From Kosmotoga arenicorallina S304 (lineage in GTDB: Bacteria; Thermotogota; Thermotogae; Petrotogales; Kosmotogaceae), in contig NZ_JFHK01000004.1 in the NCBI RefSeq assembly GCF_001636545.1, forward strand, positions 62,001 to 126,000: a stretch of DNA of 64,000 bases. Reading direction: 5' to 3'. Below, piece by piece: positions 1 to 8,445 of this stretch. The position numbers were made by a program, and so were the translations under genes. The notes beneath the pieces were generated by a model, which did not search any database, had not been told where the DNA came from, and saw only the letters and a list, made by a program, of their open reading frames with translations. The stretch's first letter is position 1. Each line of letters starts with the position of its first letter.

Positions 1-1
1 T

Positions 2-1066
2 AATGAAAAGATCTCACATCTGGGGCAAGAAGTATCAAATGCCTATATCGTTCAGTCTGGTGGTGCGATTTTAAAGCGCAACGGTACTGACCGTATCTTT
101 ATTGCCGGCGACATAATAGATCCTGTGAGCATAGTCTCTAAAAAGTCCACGGGTGATATTTACGCAGTTGGGCACACTTCATTGATCGCAGGTTCTATTG
201 AAGAAATATTGGGATTTATAAAGAAAAATCCAAAACTCTTGCAAAGAGCGCTTTTGAAAGCTGTGGAAGAACTACCTTTCTTTGACGAAGAATTGAGCGA
301 CAGGCTTCAATCAATTGAAGAAATAACAGCTATCTTAATATCCAAAAGGCAATATTTGCTTAATAAATACCCGCCGTTGCTTTTTGGCGAGAAACCTTTG
401 TATAGAAAAGCTGTCAAATATCTTCAAAAAAAGGACTTTGCCAATGCTGCCAACAATTTTAAGTGTTATCTGAAACAATACCAAAATTCCCTTCTTTCAA
501 GACCTGTGAAGTTGTTTTTGGCTCTGGCTGAACTGAATCTTTCCAATTTCAATGCTGCCGCTGAGCTTTTAACGAACCTTCTCGACAGTTCAAAGGACGT
601 GGTTTCAGATTATGTCAGGAAGCTTTTCGGTGCGTTCGAACTGAATGAAACTGCCTTTATTCTGACAAAAGGCGTACCAGCTTACCCTGAAAATTTTTCC
701 AGAAAGATCATTGAAGAATATGCAGACAAAATAGTCACTCTCGAGGAAGACACACCCCTTGTTGAAGAAGGAAAAGCATTCAATAGCATATATTTTGTGG
801 TTGAAGGTGAGCTCTGGGCAGCTAAAAAGCGGGGAAACAAGTTTTTTAAGTTATCTGAGATTTCAAAATTTAACACCTTTGGAGAGCTGCACGTCTTAAC
901 TGACTCAAAGGCCGATTCAACCTTAATTGGAAAATCAGGCACCAAGCTGATTTCAATCGATAGAAAGAGTTTCTTCAAAATCTCTATATTCGAGTTTCCA
1001 GAAGCCGGTATAGAGCTTCTTAAATACTTGCTTTCCTATGAAAAGGAGTTACTCGGTGAAGACTAA
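2..1066 (+). CDS. Cyclic-nucleotide-binding (Crp/Fnr-type effector domain) protein, 5' truncated by the window
   Basis: The frame is open from base 2, so the start lies outside the window; 354 residues are visible. The first ~60 visible residues carry a cNMP-binding-domain pattern ([10 protein letters not shown], then IAGDIIDP). A helical middle follows (TPR-like around [17 protein letters not shown]), then a second cNMP-type beta-roll near the C terminus ([29 protein letters not shown]). No helix-turn-helix follows the second domain, so it is probably a sensor or scaffold rather than a Crp-type transcription factor. It ends in TAA overlapping the stop of the convergent panC gene. A GTG at 125 falls inside the first domain and is unlikely to be the true start. 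The ligand is unknown. Confidence 0.7.
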   Translation, partial: NEKISHLGQEVSNAYIVQSGGAILKRNGTDRIFIAGDIIDPVSIVSKKSTGDIYAVGHTSLIAGSIEEILGFIKKNPKLLQRALLKAVEELPFFDEELSDRLQSIEEITAILISKRQYLLNKYPPLLFGEKPLYRKAVKYLQKKDFANAANNFKCYLKQYQNSLLSRPVKLFLALAELNLSNFNAAAELLTNLLDSSKDVVSDYVRKLFGAFELNETAFILTKGVPAYPENFSRKIIEEYADKIVTLEEDTPLVEEGKAFNSIYFVVEGELWAAKKRGNKFFKLSEISKFNTFGELHVLTDSKADSTLIGKSGTKLISIDRKSFFKISIFEFPEAGIELLKYLLSYEKELLGED

Positions 1067-1923
1067 GGTACTCTTACTATCTCGTTGTCTATAAGCCTTG
1101 CTTTCCCAAGGTAGACTGCAATAGCAAGAATAACTTTTTTGTTTTTCTTTTCTTGTAAGTTATCTATCGGAGCCAGTGTTTCTTCATCCACCAATTCAAC
1201 ATAATCTACCTTTATCAAATCACCTTTACCCAGGATTTGTCTCATATTTGCTTTAATTGTCCCAACATCGGTTATACCTTTTCCTATTAGCTCGTTCCCT
1301 TTCAATAAAGCTTTATGAAGAAGCGGCGCCTGAAGACGTTCCCGGGGTGAAAGGTAGACATTTCTGGAGCTCATTGCAAGCCCATCCGATTCGCGAACAA
1401 TCGGCATTTCAACAAGTTCCACAGATAAATCTAGATCTCTTACCATTCTCCTGATTACTCTGAATTGTTGTGCGTCTTTTTGGCCAAAATAAGCTTTTGT
1501 AGGCATCACTATATTGAATAACTTGATTACTACAGTGGTAACGCCACGAAAATGCCCCGGTCTTCTCGTTCCACAGAGACCTTCTGTCAATCCTTTTACT
1601 TCAACAAATGTTGAATGGTCAGGCTTATACATTTCAACAACCTCGGGAATGAAAACATAATCCACTCCAAGTCCTGCCAGAAGCGATAAATCTCGTTCTT
1701 CGTCCCGGGGATATTTGCTGTAATCTTCATTGGGGCCGAACTGTGTCGGGTTAACAAATATACTCACGGTAACAATATCATTGTCTTCTCTCGCCTTTCT
1801 GACAAGAGAAAGATGTCCCTCATGAAGATAACCCATCGTTGGCACAAAGCCATGAGAAACCCTTTTACAAAGAAATCCATATGCCAGATCTTTCATTTCC
1901 TGCACCGTTCTGATAACTTCCAC
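1063..1923 (-). CDS. panC: Pantothenate synthetase (pantoate--beta-alanine ligase)
   Basis: It makes pantothenate from pantoate and beta-alanine with ATP, in the cytoplasm, as a step of coenzyme A synthesis. The 286-residue length matches the family. The nucleotidyltransferase HIGH-like signature lies at residues ~28-37 ([10 protein letters not shown]), followed by the family motif [12 protein letters not shown] and the KMSKS-like region SSRNVYLSP. It starts at GTG 1923 behind an AAAGGGGTGA ribosome binding site. It is the last gene of a minus-strand run, 12 bases after an acetyltransferase gene, and its stop overlaps the stop of the convergent cNMP-domain gene. No other pan gene is in the window. 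Confidence 0.95.
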   Translation of the reverse strand: MEVIRTVQEMKDLAYGFLCKRVSHGFVPTMGYLHEGHLSLVRKAREDNDIVTVSIFVNPTQFGPNEDYSKYPRDEERDLSLLAGLGVDYVFIPEVVEMYKPDHSTFVEVKGLTEGLCGTRRPGHFRGVTTVVIKLFNIVMPTKAYFGQKDAQQFRVIRRMVRDLDLSVELVEMPIVRESDGLAMSSRNVYLSPRERLQAPLLHKALLKGNELIGKGITDVGTIKANMRQILGKGDLIKVDYVELVDEETLAPIDNLQEKKNKKVILAIAVYLGKARLIDNEIVRVP

Positions 1924-1935
1924 AAAATCACCCCT

Positions 1936-2781
1936 TTAATGAGTTAACCGAAGTTCCATTTCCTTCTGTGTGGCAAGCTTGTTATAACCTCTGGGTGGCA
2001 AAATGGAAAAGAGGACATCATCTTCACATACCCAGGGAATCAGGAGCTTCTCATAAGTTCCATTAAAAGAGCGTTCCAGATATTCAACTATTTCCTGGTA
2101 ATTAGACTCTGCTGTAGGCCCAAAATCCATTACATAGACATACTCATCTTTATAACTCCAGACACAATATCCCAGCAATTTATCATTCTTCAAGATACCT
2201 GAAAAATTATTGAATTTAAGATGCGATAGGGTCTTGGGATCGTTGTACCAATTGTGTTTGCGGTGGTATTTTCCGGATGCCTCTATAGCTATGTCCTGTA
2301 CTTCTTTGAGGGGTAATGGTTCTAGGGATATATCTATATCTTCATTTGAATTCAGAGATTTGTAGAAAGAAACCAAATCCCTCTTCACCCTGAATCCATA
2401 TCTTTCATAAAACCTTCGAGAGCTATGATCCATTTCCGGGACTTCAAGAATAACTTTATTCACGTTTTTCCATTTGCAGCCTTCCACTATTTTATCCAGC
2501 ATTTCAAGTCCATAACCGCTCCCCCTGAACTTCTTAATCATTCCCATAAGGCCTATACGACAGATGTTACCTTTTAAACTCACCAGGAAAAAACCGACGT
2601 TTTCTCCTGATATTCTGAGAATTGCAGAGTCTTTTGCCGAAATGCCATTTTCGATCAGATCTCTTTCAAGGCTTTCGAGATTCCAGCGGAAATTAAGGAC
2701 ATAATCGCTGAAAGCCTCATTCATAAGGTTAAGCAGCTCAATACGCGAAACTTCTTCAATGGTCACATATTGCTTATCCAT
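1936..2781 (-). CDS. GNAT-family N-acetyltransferase
   Basis: A 281-residue protein whose N-terminal half carries a GNAT acetyl-CoA-binding core: residues ~75-110 include GLMGMIKKFRGSGYG (the R/Q-x-x-G-x-G/A loop), followed by SSRRFYERYGFRV. The C-terminal half (from ~150) looks like a second, degenerate GNAT lobe (KLLGYCVWSYKDEYVYVMDF). The substrate cannot be read from the sequence. It lies just upstream of panC on the same strand, but a pantothenate role is only a guess. Confidence 0.8.
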   Translation of the reverse strand: MDKQYVTIEEVSRIELLNLMNEAFSDYVLNFRWNLESLERDLIENGISAKDSAILRISGENVGFFLVSLKGNICRIGLMGMIKKFRGSGYGLEMLDKIVEGCKWKNVNKVILEVPEMDHSSRRFYERYGFRVKRDLVSFYKSLNSNEDIDISLEPLPLKEVQDIAIEASGKYHRKHNWYNDPKTLSHLKFNNFSGILKNDKLLGYCVWSYKDEYVYVMDFGPTAESNYQEIVEYLERSFNGTYEKLLIPWVCEDDVLFSILPPRGYNKLATQKEMELRLTH

Positions 2782-2819
2782 AAGCCATTCACGCCTTTCC
2801 GACTTTCGTAGATAAAAAA

Positions 2820-3188
2820 TTATCTGATATTGTGCATATTTCTATGCTCTTCTATGAGCTCTTTCAAAAGATCCTTTAAGACCCAGTTAAGATTATTTTC
2901 TGTTGTCGTGGCAAATATCCATTCACTTTTGGATACTTGCCTGATATGCTTTAATATTTCAAGTATTTCTTTGCTTTCCATCTTATGAAAAATCATGAAA
3001 GAATAGTGATTAGAACTCCACTTTTTGTGAGATGCTTTTTCAATTTCACCGCTTATGATGGAGTCGAGTTTTTTCTCTTCAAGCCCTGTGCAATCAATTG
3101 TCTCATAATTTATGAAGAATTCTTCCACTATTCTCTTTTCCTCTTCTGATTCGGTATAATATAAAACCAGGGGATTTTCTGAGCCCAT
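2820..3188 (-). CDS. DUF3783-family small protein
   Basis: A 122-residue acidic cytoplasmic protein. It begins with a short beta segment (PLVLYYTESEEEK), is mainly helical, and ends with a block resembling the DUF3783 signature (FATTTENNLNWVLKDLL, then KELIEEH). The function of that family is not known. The start is ATG 3188 with GGAGG nine bases upstream. An 83-base gap separates it from the preceding gene, so it may have its own promoter. No transmembrane segment or cofactor motif is visible. Confidence 0.6.
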   Translation of the reverse strand: MGSENPLVLYYTESEEEKRIVEEFFINYETIDCTGLEEKKLDSIISGEIEKASHKKWSSNHYSFMIFHKMESKEILEILKHIRQVSKSEWIFATTTENNLNWVLKDLLKELIEEHRNMHNIR

Positions 3189-3271
3189 TCCATCATTCCT
3201 CCAGAATCCAATTTAATCAATATATAACAATTTTACCACGCTCTTGCTACCATAAATACCATAAACGCGAA

Positions 3272-4240
3272 TTATTGGTCACTCAATAATTTGCTTTTAA
3301 CTACAAGCTCGCTGATTTTCTCCAAAAATTTCTCATCAGCAGCTGAAAAAGCGTTCAGGTGGTGGCTGTCTATGTCTATCTCTCCAAGAATCCTATCATC
3401 ATCGATAATAGGAACCACTATTTCCGATTTTGTTTTATCACTGCAACTCAAGTAATTGTCTTCTTTATCAACGTCCGGAACCACAAATACTTCCTTTAAT
3501 TTCGCTGCCTGGCCACAAATTCCCTGACCGAACTTTATTTTCACATGTTCTGTTGGTTCACCGACAAATGGACCGAGTTCTAATTGTTCTCCCGGGCTGG
3601 TAATATAAAAGCCTGTCCAGTTGTAATATTCAACATAATGGTCAAGAATCCTCACAATTTCCTGCAAGGCTTCTTCGCCTGAAGGCTTATTGATAGCTGA
3701 TTGTATAAGTTCAAAAATCCTTTCGAACTTTCTTCCCTTTTCTTCTTCGCTATCGTCTTTTGAAACCATGTATTCAGAATATGCCCTGAACTCCCTCATT
3801 TTTTCAATAATGAAGTTTCCTGCGAAATTTAGTTTACCCTTTCTATACAGGGAAAGCAAATCTATCATAATAACGTGCCCTTTGGAAGTGGGAACGATAA
3901 TGCTTTCGCTCTTTCCAAGAGCCACCATGATGAAAACAACAAAATCTTCCCGTGATAATTCGAGCACAGAAGAAAGGTTTTTCAAGCTTTTTAACACACT
4001 GCTCTTCGCATTTGATTCCAGCAAAAGCCATGACTGATGAAGTGAATCGAGTTCACGCCTTTCTACTTTTTGGAGTTCTTTTTCAACATCCCTTTCATTC
4101 ATGCAATTTTTCATAAGGTATTCTTCCCATAGTCTCGGGTGATCTTTTCTGTGTTCAAGCCAAAAGGAGAACCATTCTTCCTTTGGGAAACTAAGGATCT
4201 TAAAGAATTCTTCCGAAAAATCCCTGAGTATGCTTCTCAT
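3272..4240 (-). CDS. GAF-domain protein with free methionine-(R)-sulfoxide reductase-like C-terminus
   Basis: Of 322 residues, the last ~145 match the fRMsr class of GAF domain: YNWTGFYI, LGPFVG, FGQGICGQAA (Cys ~242), SCSDKTKSEIVVP (Cys ~266), GEIDIDSH. The 24-residue spacing of the two cysteines equals that of the catalytic pair in known fRMsr enzymes. The third, non-catalytic cysteine ten residues upstream is His here. The first ~170 residues form an unrecognised, mostly helical extension; ordinary fRMsr proteins are about 150-165 residues and lack it. It could reduce free Met-R-sulfoxide or act as a redox-sensing GAF. Its start overlaps the upstream ATPase gene by 4 bases. Confidence 0.75.
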   Translation of the reverse strand: MRSILRDFSEEFFKILSFPKEEWFSFWLEHRKDHPRLWEEYLMKNCMNERDVEKELQKVERRELDSLHQSWLLLESNAKSSVLKSLKNLSSVLELSREDFVVFIMVALGKSESIIVPTSKGHVIMIDLLSLYRKGKLNFAGNFIIEKMREFRAYSEYMVSKDDSEEEKGRKFERIFELIQSAINKPSGEEALQEIVRILDHYVEYYNWTGFYITSPGEQLELGPFVGEPTEHVKIKFGQGICGQAAKLKEVFVVPDVDKEDNYLSCSDKTKSEIVVPIIDDDRILGEIDIDSHHLNAFSAADEKFLEKISELVVKSKLLSDQ

Positions 4241-4899
4241 GTTATTAGAACCTCCTTCAATATGCCATTTCTAAGCTCATAAACCCGATCGCAGATTTTT
4301 AAGGTTTCAGAATCGTGACTGGTTAGAACTATAGGAACTTTCCGCTCTCTGACTTTTTGAAAAAGCGCAAGAATACCCTTTTTATTAGCTTCATCAACGC
4401 TTCCTGTCGGTTCATCAGCAAAAATAATCACCGGGCTCCCCACGAGAGCACGGGCAATCGCAACCCTTTGTTGTTCGCCTACTGATAACTCTGAAGGGTA
4501 GCGATGAACTAATCTGGATATTTCCATTGCCGATAAAAGATCGCTGATTTCTCCTGAATTCAGTTCCTTCCCTTTTGCCATTGAGGCAACTCTAAGATTT
4601 TCTTCAACAGTCAGCTCTTTGAGCAGGTTTCTGAGTTGAAAAACTATTCCCGTTCGCTTTCTTATTGAAAGCACCGATCTAAGGGATTCGTAAACTTTTA
4701 TGCCCTTTAAAAAAACTTCGCCTGAAAGCGGCTTCATCAAACCAGCAAGGATTGCAATTAGAGTGGATTTCCCGGATCCTGACTTACCAAAGATACCACA
4801 GATTTCAGGTGAATCCACGCGAACATTAAGGTTTTTAAGAACGCTTACCATACCATAAGAATAAGAGATGTTTCGAGCTTCGAGTATGGCATCACTCAT
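4237..4899 (-). CDS. ABC transporter ATP-binding protein, LolD/MacB-like
   Basis: A 220-residue single nucleotide-binding domain with Walker A GKSGSGKST (~37-45), signature LSVGEQQRVAIARAL and Walker B IIFADEPTG, then the H-loop LTSHD. The family powers LolCDE/MacB/FtsEX-type machines that act on lipids, lipoproteins or peptides at the outer face of the membrane rather than classical import. The adjacent gene encodes the matching FtsX-type permease, and the two overlap by 8 bases. The start is ATG 4899 with GGAGG upstream. Confidence 0.9.
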   Translation of the reverse strand: MSDAILEARNISYSYGMVSVLKNLNVRVDSPEICGIFGKSGSGKSTLIAILAGLMKPLSGEVFLKGIKVYESLRSVLSIRKRTGIVFQLRNLLKELTVEENLRVASMAKGKELNSGEISDLLSAMEISRLVHRYPSELSVGEQQRVAIARALVGSPVIIFADEPTGSVDEANKKGILALFQKVRERKVPIVLTSHDSETLKICDRVYELRNGILKEVLIT

Positions 4900-5995
4900 A
4901 TTTTAATACCTCCATAGGGTCTATCTTTCCAGCATGCCTTGAGGGAAATAGAGAAAAGATAGTTATCAACAATAACTCAAAGGCAAGCGCTATTAGAAAA
5001 TCCGCTAAACTGACTTTTACAGGAAGGAAAGTTGTATAAAAAACATCCTCTGGAAGTGGCACTTTAACTCTGGAAATGAAAAACAAAGATATTCCTCCAG
5101 TTACAGTACCAACTAACAAGCCAACTATACAAACAATGATCGCTTGCATCCAGAATACAAAAGCTATATAACCCGGAGATAATCCCAGCGAACTCAATAT
5201 ACCTATTTCGTGTCTTCTCGTTAATACGGAATAAAGTATAGCGTTCATAACACCAAAGCCAGACAGAAGAACAACAAATACCGTTATAATAAGGGCGAAA
5301 AGCTCATCAACCTTTACAGCCTTCGCAAATCCCTCGTTTAACTCTGTCCAGGTATAGATATTTCCCGAAATTTCACCACTAAGCCGTTCTTTAACTTTTT
5401 TTGCCTGTCTGGGATCATGTAGATATATAGCCCAAAAACCGCTATTATCTTCGCTATTAACAATGCATATGTTAGAGTCAAATTGGTATACCCCTGTTTT
5501 TAATATGCCAGAAACCTTTACTTTTCGTGAAAAAAGCGGTGATAATATGCCCTGCGTTATTTGCACCATATCACCCGGCTCAAGCTCCAGAGATTCTGAA
5601 AGAGCTTTTCCTATCAAAATTTCGTCTCTTTTCGGAGAAGTACCCGAAAGCACAAAACGCGTAAAAAAATCAATCCCTTCATCATCTGCACCATAGATGA
5701 TCACGCCTTTAAAGTCCTTGTTGAATGACAAAATACCTTCGGACAATTCCATTCTGAATACTCTGGAAATCCCTTCAAGGTCTTCAACAGGCTTGGAGGT
5801 GCTATCTACCAGCAAATGTGGGAAAAAACCCGTCAGCGAATCAAGTAGCAAGGCATCAAAACCATGTATCACAGAAATAATAACAATCAGACCTGCAAAT
5901 CCTATTCCTATTGCAATTACAGGTATTATAAAATGCTTTTTTTCCTTCAAAGCAAAGCTTTTTGCAAGTTTCCAGGCAAGAATGATTTTTCTCAT
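4892..5995 (-). CDS. ABC transporter permease, LolC/E-MacB-FtsX type
   Basis: A 367-residue membrane protein: an N-terminal transmembrane helix (~24-46), a large extracytoplasmic MacB-like domain (~50-235), then three C-terminal helices. The FtsX signature region is visible (GVMNAILYSVLTRRHEIG, ILSSLGLSPG). It should form a dimer driven by the ATPase encoded next. Cargo is unknown. In a diderm with a toga, envelope lipid, lipoprotein or polymer handling is plausible, and the upstream LCP-type gene points to the cell envelope. It overlaps both neighbours by a few bases, implying translational coupling. Confidence 0.85.
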   Translation of the reverse strand: MRKIILAWKLAKSFALKEKKHFIIPVIAIGIGFAGLIVIISVIHGFDALLLDSLTGFFPHLLVDSTSKPVEDLEGISRVFRMELSEGILSFNKDFKGVIIYGADDEGIDFFTRFVLSGTSPKRDEILIGKALSESLELEPGDMVQITQGILSPLFSRKVKVSGILKTGVYQFDSNICIVNSEDNSGFWAIYLHDPRQAKKVKERLSGEISGNIYTWTELNEGFAKAVKVDELFALIITVFVVLLSGFGVMNAILYSVLTRRHEIGILSSLGLSPGYIAFVFWMQAIIVCIVGLLVGTVTGGISLFFISRVKVPLPEDVFYTTFLPVKVSLADFLIALAFELLLITIFSLFPSRHAGKIDPMEVLKYE

Positions 5996-7143
5996 TTTCT
6001 ATTCCCCAATAAAACGATATAGTCGTAATCGGAAATATAATATCGATTTTTGGAATACTCGTCCAGAAGAGAATAATATTCTTCAACGCCTTGAAGCAAA
6101 TAGGTTCTGAACACCTCTGGTTTATGCAATGGATGAGCTGCCCCAAAGAATTCGATTATTTCATCAGCAGGATTGTTTATGAATATTACAGTTTCTTCCT
6201 GTTCGATATTATATGTGTGAAGGTACATATCGACTGTATCCACATGAAGCCCTGTCCTGGAAAGCCACTGGCCTTTAACAATCTCTGAAAAGGACTTGAA
6301 TCCAGGGATGTTGTTTATTATTAGCACTCTGGGTTCGGAAACTTCCTTTTCCGGCTCTTCAGATAAAATCACATTACCCTTTTCATCAAGGTAATAGGGT
6401 AATGATTCAAAGGAAATCGACAAACTGCTTCTAAATATTTCCTTTACAAATCCGAGGCTTTGTATCACATCGAATTCCGTCTGTGTGGTGTTAAGAAAAA
6501 AAAGAGCTGTTTTGAGCATATCTAAAAGAGATAGCCTTCTGAAATTTTTCACGAGCTTTTCCATGACTTCTTTCTGGCGTTCAATCCGACCTATATCTCC
6601 AGAAGCATCATACCTGTATCTCAGATACCCCAAAAGCTCATTCCCTGAAAGCTCATAGATTCCGGGATCAAAATGGATGTGAAGGTTTTGCTGGAAATCA
6701 TCATAATGCATTGGTTTCGTAATTTCTACTTCCACCGGGCCGATAAAATCGGTCAATTTGACCACATTGAGATAATCCAAAATTATATACCCAAAACAGT
6801 TACCCTTTATGATGCTTTTCACAGTATTCTTTAAAGCCTCTATACCATAGATATTCAGTAGGGCATTTATTTTCAAGCTCTTTCCTTCCCAGGAAACAAG
6901 AGTGTCTCTGGGAATCCTTACAGCAACCAATCCTGTTTTTCCTGTTTTGAGAGCGAGGATAAAATCCGTTCTTCCTCCTAAAGAATTCTTGCCTCCAGAA
7001 TCTGTACCGAGTATTAAAAAGAAACCCGCGTTTTCCAACGATCTAATGCGGGTGAAGACATCATACACTATAAGTTGAAGAATGATGATAGAAAGAATCA
7101 ACAATACAATTACAAGAGAAGTCAGTCCCTTTTTCGAAAACAT
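5992..7143 (-). CDS. LytR-CpsA-Psr (LCP) family cell-wall glycopolymer ligase
   Basis: A 383-residue protein with one N-terminal membrane anchor (~7-27) and an extracytoplasmic LCP domain. Key motifs are GGRTDFILAL, AVRIPRDTLV, KINALLNIYG, VVKLTDFIGPVEV, and GYLRYRYDASGDIGRIERQ with the conserved Asp/Arg residues that bind polyprenyl-phosphate head groups. The C-terminal ~110 residues resemble a LytR_C module (RVLIINNIPGF). LCP enzymes transfer polymers from undecaprenyl phosphate to peptidoglycan. The receiving polymer in this lineage is not established. It lies next to yqeK, as in many Firmicutes, and overlaps the permease gene by 4 bases. Confidence 0.88.
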   Translation of the reverse strand: MFSKKGLTSLVIVLLILSIIILQLIVYDVFTRIRSLENAGFFLILGTDSGGKNSLGGRTDFILALKTGKTGLVAVRIPRDTLVSWEGKSLKINALLNIYGIEALKNTVKSIIKGNCFGYIILDYLNVVKLTDFIGPVEVEITKPMHYDDFQQNLHIHFDPGIYELSGNELLGYLRYRYDASGDIGRIERQKEVMEKLVKNFRRLSLLDMLKTALFFLNTTQTEFDVIQSLGFVKEIFRSSLSISFESLPYYLDEKGNVILSEEPEKEVSEPRVLIINNIPGFKSFSEIVKGQWLSRTGLHVDTVDMYLHTYNIEQEETVIFINNPADEIIEFFGAAHPLHKPEVFRTYLLQGVEEYYSLLDEYSKNRYYISDYDYIVLLGNRK

Positions 7144-7149
7144 TAATTA

Positions 7150-7866
7150 TTACCACTCCACAAAAAGCGACATGAGGTTCTCAAGTGATTCTTCCTCAAC
7201 ATAGAGTTTTTTTACCGGGCTTGTAGAAAGGGAAGTCCTGACTTCGATTGGATATCGGGTAATTGTGGAGACTTTAACAAATTTAAGACTACCCTGGCTC
7301 AATCTCTCTAACATCGCTGCCAATCCGGCTTTAGAAAGGTTTGAGTTGCTATCGTGCTTCCGAATTGCGTTTATATAGTTGCCTAACTTCCAATAGTCAA
7401 AAAATGTCAATCCCCTTCTTGATAATCCATCAAGCAGTTCCTGATAGTTGTTTGCGCTAAGACCAAATTCCGATGCAAGCTCTTTGAGTGCATCCTGATC
7501 CGTTTCCCAATAGTAATACTCATCACTGCTTATACCCAGCCATGAATCAATCATTTTTTTTGTTTCGTTAAGAGAATCGCCTGTTAAACTTTTTTCAAGT
7601 GGTTCAAGAACAAGATATTCAGGCAATTCAAGAACTACTGTCCCGTTGTCTTTCTTATTTCTCACGAGAACATAAAATGGGTTATCGTCATTAACGTAAA
7701 TCAAATAGTCAATTTTTTTTGCCAGAAACACTTCGCTGTTGCGTATTGCGGTTATCTTGAAATAAAAATAAGCCGCTCCAACAACAAGCACCAAAATCAC
7801 TATAAGGGTGACCATAATACCGTAGCTGCTTCTGTTTTTCTTATTACGAATTCTTATAGTTGCCAA
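7150..7866 (-). CDS. Membrane-anchored protein of unknown function between yqeK and the LCP gene
   Basis: 238 residues: a basic N-terminus (RIRNKKNRSS), one transmembrane helix (~15-36), then an extracytoplasmic domain with short beta strands (KKIDYLIYVNDDN, TVVLELPEYL) and helices. I recognise no family. The topology and opening layout echo LCP proteins (anchor, then a strand-rich domain talking about polymer-size surfaces), and it is directly followed by the LCP gene, so an accessory role is plausible but unproven. It starts at TTG 7866 behind GGGGGTG, immediately after the yqeK stop. Confidence 0.6.
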   Translation of the reverse strand: MATIRIRNKKNRSSYGIMVTLIVILVLVVGAAYFYFKITAIRNSEVFLAKKIDYLIYVNDDNPFYVLVRNKKDNGTVVLELPEYLVLEPLEKSLTGDSLNETKKMIDSWLGISSDEYYYWETDQDALKELASEFGLSANNYQELLDGLSRRGLTFFDYWKLGNYINAIRKHDSNSNLSKAGLAAMLERLSQGSLKFVKVSTITRYPIEVRTSLSTSPVKKLYVEEESLENLMSLFVEW

Positions 7867-8445
7867 TTAAAACACCCCCATGCAATAACGATTCCAGGTA
7901 TCCACGGTTTCTGGAAGCACAAATAGGTTGTTATTCAAAGCCCAGTTCATCTTTAATCTTATCACGGCTACATAGGTTTTTTCCAGATCATTAAAGGCAT
8001 TTTCTCTAATTGATATTGCTTCCGGAAATCTTCTGCTTTCTTCTGCTATGTCGGCTACTATAAGGGCTTTCGCGCATTCGGGAAGTTCTGGATATCCGGA
8101 AGCATGCCAAAAAATCCCTTTAAAAACTTCCCCTTCAATATTAAAAACTCTCTTCATATACAATGCAGCCAATTTTCCATGGAGCAATATAGGACTTTTG
8201 GCTTCCAGCTCGCTGAAGTCATAGCCTAAACTGCTTGCCATATTTAAAAGTACTTTCCCATCAAGGTCTCTGAAAAGATCATGCCCCCAGGCCATAATCC
8301 GGCATGATTGTTCATCAAGTTTATAAAATCGGGCTAGTCTAACAATGAATTTCTCCACACCGAGAATGTGTTTTATCCGATAGTCGCTGCAAATAGCTCT
8401 TGCAATGGTTTGAAGTTTAGTAATTTTTTGGCACTGAATACTCAA
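7867..8445 (-). CDS. yqeK: YqeK-type HD-domain hydrolase (symmetrical dinucleoside tetraphosphatase family)
   Basis: A 192-residue HD-domain protein. YqeK enzymes cleave Ap4A-type alarmones symmetrically to ADP. Metal-binding features are visible in order: H of RIKHILGVEKF, WGHDLFRDL (HD), LLHGKLAA, WHASGYP, ALIVADIAEESRRFP (Asp) and the C-terminal helix. The canonical HT-G motif reads HASG here. It begins with TTG 8445 inside the end of the upstream DUF4139-like gene (29-base overlap). In Firmicutes yqeK lies between nadD and an LCP gene; here only the LCP association remains, one gene away. Confidence 0.85.
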   Translation of the reverse strand: MSIQCQKITKLQTIARAICSDYRIKHILGVEKFIVRLARFYKLDEQSCRIMAWGHDLFRDLDGKVLLNMASSLGYDFSELEAKSPILLHGKLAALYMKRVFNIEGEVFKGIFWHASGYPELPECAKALIVADIAEESRRFPEAISIRENAFNDLEKTYVAVIRLKMNWALNNNLFVLPETVDTWNRYCMGVF

